Of a stretch of 64,000 bases of DNA, positions 1 through 11,900 are shown piece by piece; within the stretch, counting starts at the first letter, position 1, and each line of letters begins with the position of its first letter. The notes under the pieces are model-generated. The model was given only the letters and a program-made list of their open reading frames with translations. It had not been told where the DNA came from and did no database searches. Origin of the DNA: Antedon bifida (lineage: Eukaryota > Echinodermata > Crinoidea > Comatulida > Antedonidae). A program made the translations under genes and the position numbers. Where the stretch lies: the NCBI GenBank assembly GCA_963402885.1, contig OY727100.1, positions 12,369,395 to 12,433,394 on the forward strand. The letters are read 5' to 3'.

Positions 1-131
1 AAATGTGCCCAAATATGGTAGTAATTCTAATTAGCATCATGCATAATGCATACTCATGGTTTGAAATCTAATCCATATATGGACACATCACATTTTGTTC
101 ACATAAACTTAAGTTTGATAGTTTAGACAAT
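1..131. repeat. Harbinger-like MITE (family B), truncated by window edge
   Basis: Degenerate copy of the family described at 8563-8866. It shows the conserved block 'gtgcccaaatatggtagt', then 'acacatcacattttg' and 'aagtttgatag'. The left end lies outside the window. Confidence 0.7.
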
Positions 132-345
132 ATGTTGTATTGGTATGCATTTTTCATTGTATATGTTTATGAGAAAAATAAATTAAATGAAATTATGGTG
201 TGATGTGTTAAATGATTAATTCGGTTTTTTCCTAAGTTTTTGTCTGAAGTTTGAATTAACATTTTTATCTCACATTTTCGTACAATAGTTCGCAAATTGG
301 TTTTATTTCTGTAAAGTTGAGTATATTTATTTCATTTTTATGCAG

Positions 346-3300
346 AAGCTGCTGGCTGCAGTAATGAATGTGAAAACGGTGGGACTCTCAACAGCAAAAC
401 GTGTGGTTGCTCATGTACAAGTGAATATCAAGGCGATAATTGTGAAGGTACGATTAAATTGCTCATCGGTATCAAACTCTAATCCCAGAAGCGATTTTTT
501 ATGGACGTCTAAGGCTGTTCTTTTGTATGTCCAAGCTTGGACCTATAAACCTCATGGTCCGCTTATATTCTCTCTCAGGTTCGCGACCTGAAGTCCAACC
601 ATTGAGCTACACAGCTGGTTTCTTGTAGAAAACCATTGACAAAATGACTTGATCAATGTCCAATGGTTATATATCGCCCCTATAATGTCATAATGTATGC
701 ATAATCATTCAATTATTCATGATTTGTACTTCAGACGTCCAGAAAAATTAATTTCGCGACTCAGAATCAGATTTATGTTTCATACGCCCAGAAAAATAAA
801 CATCGCGCCCGATGATCGAAAATTAAACTCAAAGTAGGTCCTACCGGATATTTCATTATCCAGCTTTGGCAACTGTTCTTTCGGAATGGTAGGTTTCAAT
901 TTAATATAAAATGTCTGTCTCACATACAGGCCTAGCGTTGTACGAAAAAAGATATACATCAAAGTCCAAACTGTGGCGAATAAAAAACATGAAATTACTA
1001 TAACGTAAAACAACCATAATCTAGGCTAACGTCTGGTCAACATTTTATCAGTATACACGGACCGAAACTATGGAACGAGCTCTGTAGAAATCACTTAGAT
1101 ATTCGTTAACAAAAATTATAAAATACTAAAAAAATATGTAAAAAGAGACATTTTATCGAATTACAGAACTTAAAATGCTTCACTCATAAAATATATATGC
1201 ATATATTATGCGTTGTGTTGGTGTGTGTGAGTATACACACATAGCCTGTTTTATATTATATGTATTCATACTTTTGCTATAAAATATAAAGAAAGAATTC
1301 ACATGTACTGGAAGTAATAAACTGAATATTTCCTTTTAAAGAAAAATAAATGTATAGATAATCATGTTAGAAAAACACTATTTATCGCTTTATGCTGATG
1401 AACAACTCTAAAATGTATATAGGAAATGTTTTTTTTTTATTTTATATTTATTATGTTGTGTTTATTGTTTTTTATGTAAAAGGGTCCTGCAAAAACAGAA
1501 GTGTAAACTTCTCTATGCAGGATCCTTGCCATCATTTATATTATGAAACTATATTTATAAACGATGAGTAAATAAATGTGAATTGAATTGAATAACATTA
1601 CTTATTGTATCTTACAGAAAACGTAGAACAAGTTCAAAACGGTGTTCAAATCACTATCACTGCCGAGATATCAGCAGTGAGTAAACAACCCGTTGTATAT
1701 TACATTATTAATCATGGGCGAAAATAATTACAGGCCTGTAAATTGTATAATAAGAAAAGCTTTTTCCAAAATGACATATGAAACATCAATATAGCTTGGT
1801 TCCCAGGACGCAGCGCAAGAAGTAATAATGTAGACGCAACACAATTGAGTTGACCAATCACAAGCGATGGATTATGCTAACTGTCGGTTTTCATTGGTCA
1901 ACTCGCTTAAGTTGCGTCTACGTCCTTGCGTTGCGTCTCTAGTAGGAACCAAGCTTATTATACAATGAATCAGATTTACGTAAGATAAATTTGACGCGCA
2001 ACGCAATCGCTAGGACGTAAGCGCAACAATGCAAGAAATTTGACCAATTCACAAGCGATGGATTATCCGATCATTGGTGGTCGCTTTATTACGTTGCGCT
2101 TAAGTCATTGCGTTGCGTCCGTAGTGGGAACCACGCCTAATGAAGGTTTTATTGTATTTTACTTTCAGTGGAGCAGTATTGAATCCAATTTGCTGGCCGC
2201 CGTTGAAACAGCTATTGACGAATATTGCAATTTAGACGAAAATTACCAAACCTGCTGTCCGTCTAGCGGATCCAAAACTGGGTAATGCCCGTGGGAAAAC
2301 AACAGTGAAATGTCTATATTGTACCATGTGTTATTACCATTTTTAAAATGCTATCATACAACCCAATTAATACAAAACAATAAAAAAACATACCATGGCG
2401 TAATCATTAAAGATACATCGTCCCCTTAAAAAATAATTCTTAAAACATTTTTTGTTGAATATACCATTTTAATGTCACTTAATAATTATCCACTTTGACC
2501 AAAAATTGGATCGAAACAGAAATTATTTACCTGAATAAACTGCAATTTAATGCAAAAATAGTCAAATTGGCCCGCAGCCAATGGGTTTTTTGTTGAATTT
2601 AACCATTTATTTGTCATTTTATAAGTGAAAACATTATTTTTCCCGGTTTTTTTCTACAGAAATGATTTAAAACTTATTTTATTAAAACTACACAATAACG
2701 TATTCAAAATCTGATTTAATTAATCTTAATTGTTCGTGTTTTAGGGGGACAATACATCAATGTTATAACACAAAAGAAATCTTCTTGTTCTTCGTTTCAG
2801 AGATGGTTCGTACAACTACATAGATACAAACAACATCTACGTAGGGGATGGGTTTCCCGTAAGTATAGATCCAAGTTCATTCAACATTCTGATTTACGCT
2901 GTGCCAGAAATGGACAACGAACTGTGTTCAGCCGGGAGCTCCTCGGTTAATCGAAAACGACGAGATACTGACCGACTGCTTCACCAAAGAATAAAGAGAG
3001 ATGTAGTAGGTTCGTATTTTTAGTATTTTTAAAATAATGTATGTATTGTAGGGGTTTACTGTACAAATCATAAGGAGGAATCAATCGACCTACCCAGAAT
3101 CGTCACGTCAAATCAGTCTATAAACGACAGGACACAGAGATCCTTTGATCTTATGTCTGACTGCGACAAATATCAACAGTACTGTACTATGTACATATTC
3201 TCCGCGGCATGCGGTGTCTGTTAAAGCTTGATTCCCACTAGAACGCGGGTTGACCAATCACAAGCTTTGGATTATTCGAACTTTCGCTTGTCATTGGTCA

Positions 3301-4276
3301 ACAACACGCTTGCGTTGCGTTACGTCCTTGCGTCTTGTCGCCAGTGGGAACCAAGCTTTAGGGGCGTGGAACTGATCGTGTCACAGCCACAGATAAACTT
3401 TCTGATCTCCGGAGCTCAGCATCCTGTTGTTAGATTGTCTTGGTCACGTCACCTCGACCTAAAGGAATAGAGCGAGGAAGTACGTCCAAATGTCCAGCGT
3501 GGACATAACAATATTAACAATATCTAACTCGCATGAGTCACCGATTATTATTTTTCTTAATTACGTAGTATATTTTGACCAAGACACCCTCCTAGCCGTT
3601 ATTACGGATAGCGTCGATGATATTTCGGCAGCTATCGGCGTACCGGTAGAACAAGTACAGAGAGGATTAGTAATTGAGGAAGAAGAAGATGAAGATGGCG
3701 GCGGAATCTCCGACGGAGTTATAGCGGCGATCGTCATCGTGGTCATCGCCGTTATTGTCGCTGCATTCGGTGTAGTGTACCTTGTTTTCAGGTAAACCGA
3801 ATGTCTATATTATGCTTTTCATTTGATAAAAAAGACCTCCCACGTACTATGCAGTTTACAATCATCGCCTGTAATAATTGATTTCAACCGCAGAGAACAA
3901 AAGCTTTAAACTTAGCCTAAGTTGTCTTAGGCCAATTGCTTTGTAGACAAACAACGAACTTTCGGATCTGACAAGCAATGAAGCGTTAAATTGCTGTATG
4001 GAATATAAATAGATGCTACGCAGCAGTCAATGCAAAATGAACTCATTTTTATTTATTGATTATATTTTTTAGGGAAAAGAAGTCGACAAAAGTTGAAAAC
4101 GGTAATGAGATACATTGTTTTCTATTGTTTTTCAATTTATAGTGATAATTTATAAATCATCATCATCTTTATATTTTAATTAAATTGTACTGTATTTGTT
4201 TTCCTTTTTTCAAGTTCGAGTTTCGCAATCCAAAAACAAAATCGAGGATATGGAACAACAAGACGTCAATATTTAG
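346..4276 (+). CDS. EGF-like type I single-pass membrane protein, 5' end outside the window
   Basis: Seven exons fit in phase: 346-447, 1618-1676, 2169-2281, 2801-3009, 3569-3791, 4073-4101 and 4215-4276 (TAG). The first visible exon is an EGF-like module with six cysteines (C-S-N-E-C-E-N-G-G ... C-G-C-S-C ... Q-G-D-N-C). The next exons form an extracellular region with the pattern ITITAEIS-W-SSI, an amphipathic helix and a CC pair. A dibasic stretch follows (NRKRR, RIKRD), possibly a furin site. Then come a second alpha/beta-looking segment (DTLLAVITDSVDDISAAIG), an acidic stalk (IEEEEDEDGGG), a 24-residue hydrophobic helix (VIAAIVIVVIAVIVAAFG) and a short basic cytoplasmic tail of about 30 residues. 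The region before the helix resembles a SEA-like fold, but I cannot confirm this. An AATAAA lies near 4356. The function is not recognised; an adhesion or receptor role is only inferred. The 3569 acceptor was chosen because its phase matches the 3009 donor and it leads directly into the membrane helix. Confidence 0.72.
500..640 (-). repeat. Possible tRNA-derived SINE fragment
   Basis: The minus strand reads GTGTAGCTCAATGGTTGGA at about 620-596, a good match to a pol III A box, followed by GGTCGCGAACC. It lies in intron 1 of the EGF-like gene. No complete cloverleaf was found, so it is not called as a tRNA. Confidence 0.35.
1040..1600 (+). mobile_element. 3' remnant of a non-LTR retrotransposon (LINE)
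   Basis: At 1050-1110 the plus strand encodes GPKLWNEL, the hallmark end of reverse-transcriptase domains in many LINEs. After a frame shift a lysine-rich tail follows (KILKKYVKRD). The 3' region holds an imperfect hairpin at about 1483-1530 (inner stem AGAAG/CTTCT). The end is AATAAATG plus a short (TGAAT)n tail at 1570-1592. The copy is 5'-truncated and broken, and lies in intron 1 of the EGF-like gene. Confidence 0.6.
1793..1955. repeat. MITE family A copy
   Basis: Terminal inverted repeats AGCTTGGTTCCCA / AGGAACCAAGCT with subterminal palindromic blocks (gacgcaacacaattg, ttgaccaatcacaagcgat) and a possible TAT target repeat. The same family recurs at 1990-2137, 3225-3357, 6558-6663, 9453-9594, 14584-14650 and 57324-57484. 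Confidence 0.8.
1990..2137. repeat. MITE family A copy, left end degenerate
   Basis: Shares caagcgatggattat and the right end GTGGGAACCACGCC with family A. It sits 35 bp from the first copy, just upstream of the exon at 2169. Confidence 0.7.
2419..2751. repeat. 333-bp MITE family C with 6-bp target duplication
   Basis: Ends are CGTCCCCTTAAAA and TTTTAGGGGGACA (imperfect inverted repeats). It is flanked by ATACAT at 2413-2418 and 2752-2757. Internal markers are 'ataccattttaatgtcac' and 'ttgaccaaaaattgg'. Related partial copies lie near 8030-8090, 9180-9435, 9955-10150, 26200-26310 (inverted) and 58450-58655. Confidence 0.75.
3225..3357. repeat. MITE family A copy
   Basis: Nearly symmetrical 133-bp element beginning AGCTTGATTCCCACTAG and ending CCAGTGGGAACCAAGCT, in the intron between the exons ending at 3009 and starting at 3569. 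Confidence 0.8.
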
Positions 4277-5111
4277 CAACCAAGTTTCCAAGCTGTAACA
4301 ATTGCATAATTGATTGTTTTCAACTATTCCGTCCAGTGTCTTATTATCTTCAGTATTAATAAAATAAAAAAAAAACATTTACGATAACTAGATAAATATG
4401 CATTTTTCTTACATAAAACACAAAAGGTTTTCATTTTAGAACTATAGAATGTCCAATCAAATGATCAATAATATCAAGACGATACAACGATTTTATTGCT
4501 CTTATTGATCATGACGTCATTTGAATGGATTTGTAAAATTATTATTTAAAAACCTCGAGGCCTAATTCATTTTCAACAATTAGGCCTAATAGTAAAATAG
4601 GACATTTTGCAATAAGAAAATGATTAGGTGTGACTTAGGCCTAATAGGAGAAATATCTCACTTTGGTAAATGTTATTTTTGCGGTTGGTGACTGGTGTGT
4701 TAATTACGTTTAGATCTAAACAGCATCCACCACAACCTAGAACCTCCTCCCCCACCCAACCTCGGACAAATGCTTAGCCTATTTCGACAAGCAATACAAG
4801 TTGTGTTACTTAAATTGTACTTGTAAATACATAATTATTTAATATTATATCAATGTATATAGTTTATAATTTATTTATTTTTAATTCTCATTATTTATAT
4901 GCAAATAGTTACGTTTTAATTTTACGACGTTGAACATGGACATATTAGTTGTCATTGCGTTACGGCCACGCAGTGTACTGAACGTATCGACATAAATTGA
5001 AATACTAGATCTATGCAATCAAACGGAATGAAATGACGGTGTTTCTAGCCTGTTCAGTTGATACAAAGTTTTACGAAGCTCACTTGGTAGTATTGTATTT
5101 ATTATTATTTA

Positions 5112-5260
5112 CAGTAGAACCCATATTAAGGACTCATTCGGGACCCAACATGTCCTCTTAAAAGGATTATAAGGCCTAGGGTTGGTCCATATTGAGCCTT
5201 GTTTTTGTCCTCTAAATAGGAGTGTCCCCTAAATAGGGTTGTCTCAAAGGAGTTCTACAG
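5112..5260. repeat. Small TIR element (CAGTAGAAC ... GTTCTACAG)
   Basis: The ends CAGTAGAACC and GGAGTTCTACAG are inverted. The interior has repeated 'gtcctctaaatagg / gtcccctaaataggg' motifs, like CAGT-ended DNA transposon relics common in invertebrate genomes. No clear target duplication. Confidence 0.5.
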
Positions 5261-6557
5261 ATTTTTATTTAGGACGACAAATTACGTAGATAACACACGC
5301 AAATAATTGAATTTAAATATTTTGAATATTCATAAGCCTACTGTAGTGCTGTTGTTAAATAATTTGTTATTGTTTTCTAAATTCCAATAAAATCTACAGT
5401 TAGTAAGCGTAAAGTCTACACAACCTAGTCTGTTTATTGTTTTTCTTATGTAAGTGTAACATTTACGAGTAAAGCAAGAGATGTCAACTCAATTCTGATT
5501 GGTCGGTTAAAATGCTTACCTGTACAATTTTTCTCCATTCAGTTGACGTCTTTGCAATTACGCTTTCTGATTGGCTGACGCTTTTTACGATGAAACAGGA
5601 TGGCTTCCACCGTAGTTTTTCGAATGAACGTTTCAACATTTTGTGAATATTTATGAATTGAATCGATATTTTTATCCATATATTTTTAAAAAAATAACAA
5701 AAAATATAATATTATGTACCATACAATGATAATTTTCGAATAGTTAGCTGTTATTGAGAGATAATAGCGAGTTTTGACAGAGTCTTGTCGCGTTGATCGG
5801 CGTCGCTACTTCATTGTTGATTTTCTCAAAATGAAGATTTCCTGAGCTAGAAAGTGACTCGTATGTTTTCATTAATAACTCTTCATATAATAAACCAATT
5901 TTAATAAACAACGCCTCATTTTAAAGCTTATTAAATATAGATTATGAATATATAAAATCAACAATGTACATATTAAATGAATTAATTAAAACTCACACAT
6001 AACCTTAGAATCAATTGTGATTATACTGGTTTAATTATATCATAGCTAGGCCTACATATTAACGGATTCTGCCAAAAAAGGGAAAAAACAATTAATTCAG
6101 CAATGCGACAACAGCTGGATAGGCCTATATAGCTATCGTACGATGTTCGTACGCTGCCGCTCTTTACCAGCTAGGCCTACAAAACTAAGCCCAACTAAGC
6201 TGACCTAGAAACGTATACGAGAGAACTTTTGACGCGAGCTACTTAGGTATTGTTTTACTCTTTTTATCATAATTATTAACCTTTTAACGCACATTTGAGA
6301 CAAGAAATGTTTATATATTATATGCATTATTTTTATAAAACGTCAAAAATTGCTGGTCAAGTAACTTTAACATCGAGAGAGAAAAAGAGTAACTCCGATC
6401 TGCACTGCACTGCTATGCATGAACGTGCATCAGACCATGAGGTATAAAATAATCAGACAGTGTGTTTTGTTAATCTCCTAACAAATTTCATCTCCATTTT
6501 CTGATATGATATATTTACACGAGAAGATCGGCTATACTCTCAACGTGTAAATACTAA

Positions 6558-6663
6558 AGCGTGGTTCCCATCGGAATCGACGACGCACGTGGAGGTGGCA
6601 AACACAACGATTGGAAGGATTTTCCTACGTTGCGTAAGTTGCGTCGCTAGTGGGAACCAAGCT
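6558..6663. repeat. MITE family A copy, short form
   Basis: Begins AGCGTGGTTCCCA and ends TGGGAACCAAGCT. The interior is reduced to about 80 bp, with 'cctacgttgcgtaagttgcg' retained. Confidence 0.7.
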
Positions 6664-6873
6664 GTATGGCCGGCTATATAAGATCTTTAATTTCATCTTC
6701 ATTATATTTACCTTTTCCATCATGTCGTGGATCGAGTGCTGCTTAAAATTAAATTGTGGTTTCTGGAATATCCTTGACAGACTGTACCCCTAATAATAAA
6801 AGCGTATTGTAATTACTATTCACCATCAATAATATTGTGCTTTATAATATTGTTTTTTAGACCGATATAATAT

Positions 6874-6926
6874 ATTGCTAAGCACAGTATCTACTAATAT
6901 TATTAGTAGATACTGTGCTTAGCAAT
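6874..6926. repeat. Perfect 26-bp inverted repeat with 1-nt spacer
   Basis: The arm 6874-6899 (starts ATTGCTAAGCACAGTATC) is the exact reverse complement of 6901-6926. A 53-nt near-palindrome without mismatches suggests a recent origin or a selected hairpin. No target duplication was seen. Confidence 0.85.
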
Positions 6927-7014
6927 GTTCAGGACCATGAGTGATATCACAAATCAGTAGGTGAACATCATCATGTCTCTCAACAGTTGAAACTGAACCA
7001 AATCCTAATTAACC

Positions 7015-7037
7015 TAATAATAATAATAATAATAATA
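7015..7037. repeat. AAT microsatellite
   Basis: About seven consecutive AAT/TAA triplets. Confidence 0.9.
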
Positions 7038-8193
7038 TGTCATCATTATTTGTATTATATGCCAATTTGAGTCAGTTATAATATAGGCTTCTTCATTCTC
7101 AATAATATATCAATAAATGTACACACTCTATGATGATGAGTGTTTACGCGCTCGCTCGAACCACCTATTGTATTGAACGGTGTGCATTCTTCCACAACCA
7201 CACAGGTGTTTAGCCATTCTGTCTGCATGCTTACTAAGCTTAGAGTGTTACTTTCGGTCTTGTATCTTCTTGTATAAGACTAATATTTTACCGCACAAGT
7301 AACGGGATTTTACTATATTATTACTTACTTATATTACTTAAGTACTTACTTATGTCTATATTATACATCTTATTGTGCATGTATCTATCTAGGCCTATAT
7401 AAGATACGTTAACGTCAGCAGAAACCATGGTATAATTCGCCCCTCCTTCCCGTCAATCTTGCATTGAAAAATGGCGCCGTCATAATAAATGGCGCCATCA
7501 CCAATGTCGTGATAAAAACAATCTTTCTTATCCGGGGTAGGCCTACTGTACGTATAGGCCTACATTCGATAAAAATCCCACCAATCCTATGTGTACAATC
7601 ATGTGAAAAAGAACATGAGAACAAAATGGAGTACGAGGAGTCAATTTGTTATTTACATTTTTTGTGCATTCCCATGTCTTATATTACGCTGTCAATATTG
7701 TGTTTCAATAAGCAATTTATGGATATGTGTAATTCAGGGTATACCTAGGCATAAAGCAGTAAACAAAATTTCCAAGGAAATTTCTTGGACTCGGATTTTA
7801 ACCATAGCATAAATAAGCAAGGCTATTGATTGCCTTGAAATAAGTAAATCGCCCTCTTTTGTATGAACGGCATTCTATATATAACGCCTCATGGGTAGCT
7901 ATCTTGATCATCATACAAATAAGTTTAGCCTACCATACTTGGCTTCCCGCACTACTACACAGCAAGCCTACTATTACTAACTATAGGACGGTAAGCGTTA
8001 TTGTTTGTTTGTGAATAATTAATATAATATGTGACATTAAAATGGCATTTTCAACAAAAAATGTTTAATATATCTTTAACATTGAAAAGGGTCCTCTTCT
8101 GAATCTAGTAGGCTATCTCTTTTTGATGATCTGCCCCGGTCCGCATTATTTTTTATCAAATACCTTGTATCAACCGGATTTGCAATGCCAAAC

Positions 8194-8255
8194 AGTTGGT
8201 CGACAGGCATAGACACCGGACTAATGATCTGGCGCTCTGGGTTCGATGCTCATCA
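8194..8255 (+). repeat. tRNA-like head of a probable SINE
   Basis: Contains an A-box-like TTGGTCGACAGGCAT, an anticodon-arm-like CCGGACTAATGATCTGG and a B box GGGTTCGATGCTC in tRNA order and spacing. The acceptor stem does not pair convincingly, so a tRNA-derived SINE relic is more likely than a functional tRNA. Confidence 0.45.
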
Positions 8256-8312
8256 ACATCATCCGTATATTTGTTAATAGTTGAGAGAGATTATTTAGAA
8301 GGTTAAGTTATA

Positions 8313-8347
8313 TCAGGGAAGAGTTAGATAGTTATTAACTCTTCCCT
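8313..8347. mobile_element. 35-bp palindromic micro-insertion with 7-bp target duplication
   Basis: Starts CAGGGAAGAGTTA and ends with its exact reverse complement TAACTCTTCCCTG, with a 9-nt loop. It is flanked on both sides by GTTATAT (7 bp, perfect). The same architecture occurs at 39697-39723. Confidence 0.7.
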
Positions 8348-8562
8348 GGTTATATTTAGGAGGTATGTCAGCTATCCTGTAATTCTTTGTTATATAAATA
8401 ATTAGGTTCATGAATTATTCATCCGTCATCTAACTCTGTGGGTTAATTACATTCTGTAGTTATCGGTTCATGAGAGGATATTCATAATCCTATCATTATC
8501 ATTAAGCAGCTGATACAAATAGCGGAATGTATGCAGCTTGACACTAGTTGAAACTCATCTAT

Positions 8563-8866
8563 AGCTCTATCTACACTATCAAACTAGTTTGACAAAAAAA
8601 GTGTGATGTTGCCAAATATGGTATATCCCCAAATATGGTAGTGATATGACATCATCATGTCCATTATATGGGCACATCACATTTTTTTGTCACATAAAGT
8701 TTGATATTGTAGACAAAGCTCTGTCTACACCATCACATATTATGTGACAAAACAAATGTGATGTGCCCATATATGGACATGATAATGCTATTACCACTAC
8801 CATATTTGGGCATACCACTACCATATTTGGGCACATCACAAATAGTTTGATAGTGTAGACAGATTC
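8563..8866. repeat. Two tandem copies of MITE family B (Harbinger-like)
   Basis: Copy 1 is 8563-8715 and copy 2 is about 8716-8866. Ends are AGCTCTRTCTACAC and GTGTAGACAGAGCT. The interior carries tgtgatgtgcccaaatatgg and its inverted counterpart. Across the window, copies are flanked by TTA or TAA (for example 12048, 23768, 50233, 63158), which is the PIF/Harbinger target signature. Confidence 0.85.
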
Positions 8867-8902
8867 ACTGACAAGTTTTCACATTTTTTTCAGATACACA
8901 AA

Positions 8903-11900
8903 ATGGCAGATAAGGATCAAAAGAAGTTTGGCTTTTTGAGTAACTACCCATTTTGTAGTCCAAGAAAATTGGAAAACACTCACGAATACGACGCAGACAC
9001 GAAGCTTGATACGATTGCTGTAACTGCTCAATGCAAATTGGGGGATCAGAATCTGGCCAGCCCTGTAGTGCCATCAATAAGTCTATCGTCTACATTCAGA
9101 ATTAACAATGTTGGCGAATATAAAAAGTGTGCAGAGGTACAGTGATACTATCGGTTACTTATTATTAATGTAAAACTTTGTTTCTGTTGAATAGGCCATT
9201 TTAATGTCATATGACTGTAAAACTGTACTTTAAAGGAAAATATAGTCAAACGGGAGACTGCCTGGACAGAAGTCAGTGGGTTTTTGGTTAAATATGTTTA
9301 TTTTGTTTATTTTTATAGACGAAATCCTTGGGTGTTTTTTTTTTGGTAAAAGGGAATGAATTTAAAACTATAAAATGTTAAACCTATTCAATGTGTTATA
9401 CATCTTTGGCTTTCGTGTTTTTGGAGGACAAAACCTGTAGCCTACACTTTTAAGATTGGTTCCCACTAGGACGCAACACAAGCGAATTGACCAATCATAA
9501 ACGACAGTTCGAAAAATCCACCGGTTTTGATTGGTCAAGTAACTTGCGTTGCGGTTTACGTCGTTGTGTTGCGTCTCTAGTGTGAATCACGCATTGAAAA
9601 GGTAGTAAGCCCTAAAACGTACTAGGAGTTGTATATTGTACCTTATAGCTTGCACAAAATACTGTTAACAGGATATATTATGGCAGTGTACCAACATTGA
9701 TTAATTTTAATTTCCCACAGGAAGGCTATATTTATGGTAGACTGGCAAATCACTCATGCGAATCTGCTGCTGAGGCTATCAACTTGCTGGAAGGGGGAAC
9801 AGGGGCCTTAATATTCCCCAGCGGCATGTCTGCTATCACAACAACATTATTAACTCTGCTCCAAAAAGGGGACCACGTGGTAAGATATTTATACGTCGAA
9901 GTGTAAGCACGTGAAGCATGTGACAACAAAACAATATAGGCTATGTTTAAAGATATTGTCCCCTGAAAAAAAAAACCTTTTAAAAATGTTTTTGTTCAAT
10001 ATGCCATTTTATATAACACCTAAATAAATTCCTGTCATTTGATTGGACGATTGTGGATCACATGGCGTGCAATAGTATTATTGTATATGCCATTTTAATG
10101 TTATTTTCACTTAGACAAAAATTGATCGAAAAATTCCATTTTACATCTTTAATTGGAAGAGCTAGCTAGATAGGTTAATATACTTTTATTCAATGACCTA
10201 GTTAGTGTTGGAGCCTAACGCACGACCATTTCTACCCCACCCTCTAAAAAAAGCCTATACAATGGTTTTTTCAATTACATTGTCAGTTTAAAGTAATGAT
10301 ACACATAATATATAGTACATATTTATATATAAATCCAAAGGCAAATTACTGAAAATAATGACAATGCTGTGGGTATCAGTGGCTGGATCTCAATGGAGAT
10401 AAGCAAACAGCTAAATCAAAACGATAAAGTAAAACAGCCAGAAAAAATAGCTGAGCTTTCGGGCCACATCAGTGCAATTTATATATAGTTATTTTTTTTA
10501 TATTATTTTATATACAGTTATATATTTATCTAGAAATCACGATTCAATCTTTAATTCAGATATTTCCAGACCCGTTGTACTCTGGTACCTATAGGTTTGC
10601 TAAAGATATGCTGCACAAATACGGCATTGAAATATCAATTGTTGAAGCGGGTAACATTGAGGCTTATCGGAAGGAAATACGGCCCAATACAAAGGTGAGA
10701 TTTAAAATTATTCACGAAAAAAGGAACTAGTAGACTCCGACCCCCTTATCAGTGGCACAGACTACTGCACCAGGCCTACCGTTTATTAATTTCTTTGGTA
10801 AACATGTGATATACTGCGTGAAATATCTTATGTGAGTCACGTTTGACCAGCACTTCTAAATGTGACAAAGCACATTATACGAATCCATTCGATGATAAAT
10901 TACGATTGGAGTAGCTTTTCTAGACATTCATTATTACACCATGAATTTAAAAACCTCAAATTCTGAAATAGGTCTCTCAACGAAATCTTAAAGATATTGA
11001 TTAAGATTATGAATATTCTAGAAGCTCATGCGTATCTTTCGGAAGAGGTTTACCGTGATTAAGGTCCATCTCATCGTGGACGAATGAACACCGTTTAGTC
11101 GCAGTTCGAAATGAATTGGCCCTTGGGAAAATGAAAGCTCTTATTATGTGTTAATATCTTTGTACAAAGCGAATTATCTTTATGAATTATGATATGTAAA
11201 GCACCACTCTAGGCCCATAAGCAACATTATATTACATTATTAATACGGTATCATCGCCTGTTGATTAGCATAATTTGTCGGCATTTCTTTACTATATCAG
11301 ATGCATCCGTGGCTGAATGGATAGACTGATTCCTGATCCAGAATAACCCCACCCTATGTCCCCAAAAGCAAGTTATAAGCCTACCTAGTAATGTAAATGT
11401 AAACGCAAGGCATTACACGTATTGAACTAATGTTCCCCAGGTTCTGTATGGTGAGACGCCTACCAATCCTACGTTAACTATTCTTGATCTTGATGCTTTT
11501 GTTGAACTTGCAAAGAGCGTAGAAGGTGGTTCCCTGACAATAGTGGATGCAACGTTTGCAAGTCCCTATCTACAACAAACGTTAAAACATGGTGTGGACA
11601 TATCAATTCATAGTTGGTAAGTTATACTTATACCATCTCTTTAGAGCAACGGCACAGTGGATTCTTCACACCATAATCGTATTATTTGAGAAATGCATAA
11701 AACCCACTGGAGGACGCATCATAACGACTAGTCAACGAAAGGTACCGTAAATTTGAATCGAAATCACGGTCTACGGAAAATGAAATGATTTTACAAAACA
11801 GCGTAAGCCGAAATAGACATCTCAATTTGATTTCATTTCTTCTTTTGATATCGTATATTTTGTTTCACATTTTACGTTATAGTACAAAGTATATTGGTGG

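Larger units (their letters stand above)
4380..8880. other. Gene-poor intergenic stretch
   Basis: No conserved exon was recognised on either strand. The stretch holds a TIR element (5112-5260), a MITE family A copy (6558-6663), a perfect hairpin (6874-6926), an AAT microsatellite (7015-7037), a tRNA-like SINE head (8194-8255), a 35-bp palindromic insertion (8313-8347) and two MITE family B copies (8563-8866). Short open frames at 7415-7812 look random. Confidence 0.6.

Noticed and set aside
3050-3224. Alternative exon with four cysteines after an acceptor at 3050
   Set aside because: It is phase-compatible but ends in a stop at the MITE boundary and would remove the membrane helix; the 3569 acceptor fits better.
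8194-8255. Functional tRNA gene
   Set aside because: A and B boxes are present but the acceptor stem does not pair and the D arm is irregular; a SINE head is more likely.
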